This document shows, piece after piece, positions 62,057 through 64,000 of a stretch of 64,000 nucleotides of DNA (position 1 is its first letter; every line of letters begins with the position of its first letter). Source of the DNA: Gp6-AA40 sp035571515 (lineage in GTDB: Bacteria; Acidobacteriota; Vicinamibacteria; Vicinamibacterales; UBA2999). Position numbers and translations under genes: made by a program. The stretch lies in NCBI GenBank assembly GCA_035571515.1, contig DATNCQ010000122.1:26651-90650 (forward strand). The letters run 5' to 3'. The notes beneath the pieces are model-generated. The model made no database searches. It worked only from the letters and a program-made list of their open reading frames with translations, and was not told the origin of the DNA.

Positions 62057-63175
62057 TCAGGCGGACCCTGCGGGCTCCTGTTGGGTGAGGCAGTGCAGCG
62101 TACCCAATCCCCACACCAGGTCCACCGCGTGGATGCCGACGACCCGGCGGCCGGACATCAGCGAGGCGATCGTGTTCAGCGCGATGCGGTCGTTCGGGTC
62201 GTTGAAGGTCGGTACGATGACGACGCCGTTGGCGATGTAGAAGTTCGCGTAGCTGGCCGGCAGGCGCTCCCCGTTCATGACGACCGGCCGCGGAAAGGGG
62301 AGTCTCACCACGCGCAGCGGCCGCCCGTCTGCCGCGGACGCGCATTCGAGACGCCGCACGTTGTCGATCGACCGCGCGTGATTGTCGTCGGCGGGATCTT
62401 CTTCGACGGCCAGCACGACGGTGTCGGCCGCGACGAAGCGCGCGATGTCGTCCACGTGCCCGTGGGTGTCGTCGCCCACGCACCCTTCGCCGAGCCAGAT
62501 GGTGCGCGTGACGCCGAGCCAGTCGGCGAACACGCGCTCGTACTCCTCGCGGGTCATGCCGGGGTTGCGGACCTGCACGCCGCTGAGCAGCCACTCCTCG
62601 GTGACCAGCATCAGGCCGTCGCCGCTCACGTCGATGCCGCCGCCCTCGAGCACGATGCGATCGCCGGGGCCCAAAGGACCCGGCCTACCCTCGGTCGTGG
62701 CGCCGCCATCGGTCGTAGGGCGGGTCCTTGCGGACCCGCCTGGCCGGCGCGGCTCGACGCGCGGCAGCCCCGTGATCCGCGCGATGGCTTCGCCGACCAT
62801 GATGTCGCGCGTCCAGTTGTCGTACTTCGCCCACCCGTTGAAGGCCCAGTTGACCAGCACGACCGTGCCGTCCTCGTCGAGCGCGCCGGTCGGCGCGGAA
62901 TCGCGAAGCCAGACGCGGTCGGTCGGCACGACGTGGAGACGGACGCGATCAGCGCGCACGGCGTGGGCGTCGAGAGCCGTTCGGGCGTCCGCCATCACCG
63001 ACGCATCGTGGCAGAGGATTTCGACCGGCTCGTGGTCGGCGAGGATGCGGACGATTTCCGCGTACACCCAGGGGATGGGACCGAGCTTGCCGGGCCAGTC
63101 GGGCTCATGATGCGGCCAGGCGACCCAGGTCGCCCGGTGGGGAGCCCACTCGGCGGGCATGCGGAGGCGGTTCAC
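62057..63175 (-). CDS. aguA: Agmatine deiminase (with in-frame palindromic insertion)
   Basis: 372 residues. Converts agmatine to N-carbamoylputrescine. Family blocks are MPAEWAPHRATWVAWPH, DRVWLRDSAPTG, IVLEGGGIDVSGDG, GDDTHGHVDDIARF and the nucleophile Cys in GTLHCLTQQEPAG. The GTG start overlaps the stop of the amidase gene (GTGA). Between GLPRVEP and DRIVLEGGG the family normally has almost nothing; here ~29 residues rich in Gly/Arg/Thr/Pro are inserted, encoded by a palindromic repeat. The residues around the active site are intact. Confidence 0.92.
   Translation of the reverse strand: MNRLRMPAEWAPHRATWVAWPHHEPDWPGKLGPIPWVYAEIVRILADHEPVEILCHDASVMADARTALDAHAVRADRVRLHVVPTDRVWLRDSAPTGALDEDGTVVLVNWAFNGWAKYDNWTRDIMVGEAIARITGLPRVEPRRPGGSARTRPTTDGGATTEGRPGPLGPGDRIVLEGGGIDVSGDGLMLVTEEWLLSGVQVRNPGMTREEYERVFADWLGVTRTIWLGEGCVGDDTHGHVDDIARFVAADTVVLAVEEDPADDNHARSIDNVRRLECASAADGRPLRVVRLPFPRPVVMNGERLPASYANFYIANGVVIVPTFNDPNDRIALNTIASLMSGRRVVGIHAVDLVWGLGTLHCLTQQEPAGSA
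62664..62742. repeat. Inverted pair of GTAGGGCGGGTCC repeats inside aguA
   Basis: Forward copy GTAGGGCGGGTCCTTGCGG plus ACCCGCC (62715-62740), itself a GCGGGTCC/GGACCCGC hairpin. A diverged reverse copy, GGGCCCAAAGGACCCGGCC then TACC, lies at its other side. The layout is like a REP doublet. It keeps the reading frame of aguA. Confidence 0.7.
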
Positions 63176-64000
63176 GCGAGGTAGCGGCTGAGGATCGGGC
63201 CGTACGCGTCGACGCGGCGATCGCGCAGGAACGGCCAGTTGCGCCGCACGGACTCGATGAGCGCCGGGTCGCAGCGTGCGATCACGATCTCTTCCTGTTC
63301 TCCGGCTTCCGCGACGTAGCGTCCGAACGGATCCGCGATGAAGGAGTGGCCGAAGAACGTGATGCCGTTGGTGCCCGGTTCGTCCTCGTGGCCGATGCGA
63401 TTGGGCGACGCGACGTAGACACCGTTGGCAATGGCGTGGCCGCGCTGGATGGTGCGCCACGCCTCGACCTGCGCGGCGCCCCATTCGTCCTTCTCCGCCG
63501 GGTGCCAGCCGATGGCGGTCGGGTAGAAGAGCACCTGCGCGCCGAGCAGCGTCGTGATGCGCGCGGCTTCCGGGTACCACTGGTCCCAGCAAATCAGCAC
63601 GCCGATGGTCGCGTAGCGCGTTTTCCACACCTTGAAGCCGTTGGCCTCGCCCGGGCGCTCGCCGTGATAGTCGAAGTGGCCGTCGCCGGGCGTGAAGTAG
63701 TACTTCTCGTAGAAGAGCGGGTCGTCCGGGATGTGCATCTTGCGGTAGATGCCGAGAAGCGAGCCGTCCGCATCGATGACCGCGGCTGAATTGCGATACA
63801 CACCGGCCGCCTGCCGCTCGAACACCGGCACCACGATCACCACTTCCAGCTCGCGCGCGAGCTTCTGCATGACGTCCGTGCTTGGTCCGGGAATCGATTC
63901 GGCCAGGTCGAAGCGGTCGCTTTTCTGCGCCTTGCAGAAGTAGGGCGAGCTATACAGCTCCTTGAGGCAGATGATCTGCGCGCCCTTGCCGGCCGCCTGG
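63172..64000 (-). CDS. aguB: N-carbamoylputrescine amidase (nitrilase family), 5' end beyond window
   Basis: The frame is open to the last base, so the N terminus is cut. The nitrilase triad is visible: Glu in LKELYSSPYF, Lys in YRKMHIPDDP and Cys in LICWDQWYPE. FYPTAIGWHP and NRIGHEDE are typical of AguB. It completes putrescine synthesis from the product of AguA, whose gene follows with a GTGA overlap. An ATG at 63870 exists inside the frame but would remove the catalytic Glu, so it is not the start. Confidence 0.92.
   Translation of the reverse strand, partial: QAAGKGAQIICLKELYSSPYFCKAQKSDRFDLAESIPGPSTDVMQKLARELEVVIVVPVFERQAAGVYRNSAAVIDADGSLLGIYRKMHIPDDPLFYEKYYFTPGDGHFDYHGERPGEANGFKVWKTRYATIGVLICWDQWYPEAARITTLLGAQVLFYPTAIGWHPAEKDEWGAAQVEAWRTIQRGHAIANGVYVASPNRIGHEDEPGTNGITFFGHSFIADPFGRYVAEAGEQEEIVIARCDPALIESVRRNWPFLRDRRVDAYGPILSRYLA

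Overview
The window is a high-GC bacterial chromosome segment that most resembles Acidobacteriota, probably the Vicinamibacteria (subdivision 6) group. This placement is an inference from gene content: an acidobacterial-type VWFA protein, two PQQ alcohol dehydrogenases, a secreted protein with thrombospondin type-3 calcium repeats, an LPxTA sorting signal beside a sortase in a diderm, and TamA/TamB plus OmpA outer-membrane proteins. Genes are dense on both strands. One tRNA (Leu, anticodon CAA) is present. I see no rRNA and no CRISPR array.

Layout. 0-7.2 kb: end of an OmpA-type envelope protein, then a TamA-TamB pair. 7.3-13.2 kb: a molybdopterin oxidoreductase, a type II NADH dehydrogenase, a small secreted 'LTFS' family protein, a BON lipoprotein and a topoisomerase IB. 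13.2-18 kb: a TSP3-repeat secreted protein and a diheme cytochrome c / PQQ dehydrogenase pair. 18-21.3 kb: ispG with a small overlapping gene, a purine permease and a ribbon-helix-helix-like protein. 21.4-24.8 kb: ParA ATPase, class D-like sortase, VWFA protein and a putative LPxTA sortase substrate. 24.9-30.7 kb: BaiN-type flavoprotein, lipase maturation factor, phytoene-desaturase-like oxidoreductase, nicotinate phosphoribosyltransferase and a YtxJ-like protein. 30.8-39.4 kb: a nine-gene operon, with most genes overlapping by ATGA or GTGA, encoding a predicted lanthanide-type PQQ alcohol dehydrogenase, its XoxJ-like partner, a cytochrome c, a whole cytochrome c oxidase (subunits II, I, III and a small membrane protein), a CtaG-type assembly factor and another cytochrome c. 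This looks like a complete route from a periplasmic alcohol to oxygen. 39.4-44.5 kb: DoxX, a GAF/PAS hybrid histidine kinase and a subtilase.

44.5-52 kb is accessory in character. It starts at the tRNA-Leu, beside the C-terminal stump of a tyrosine integrase, and carries polytopic membrane proteins, a methyltransferase, an IS3 orfA remnant fused in frame to a membrane protein, a frameshifted metzincin-like lipoprotein and a duplicated four-helix membrane protein. 52-64 kb returns to ordinary genes: zinc-ribbon proteins, a GGDEF protein, an esterase, a UGT-type glycosyltransferase, a secreted lectin-fold-like protein, a hybrid kinase and the aguA/aguB putrescine genes, the last running off the window.

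The most unusual theme is a set of seven intergenic islands. Each is built from one short word iterated with drift, mostly together with its reverse complement, and each locus uses a different word. They fill gene junctions and have supplied coding sequence to neighbours: the signal peptide of the XoxJ-like protein, the N terminus of the permease, and the C-terminal ends of IspG and the molybdopterin enzyme. A separate GC-rich palindrome family (core GCGGGTCC/GGACCCGC) occurs between genes and as an in-frame insertion inside agmatine deiminase.
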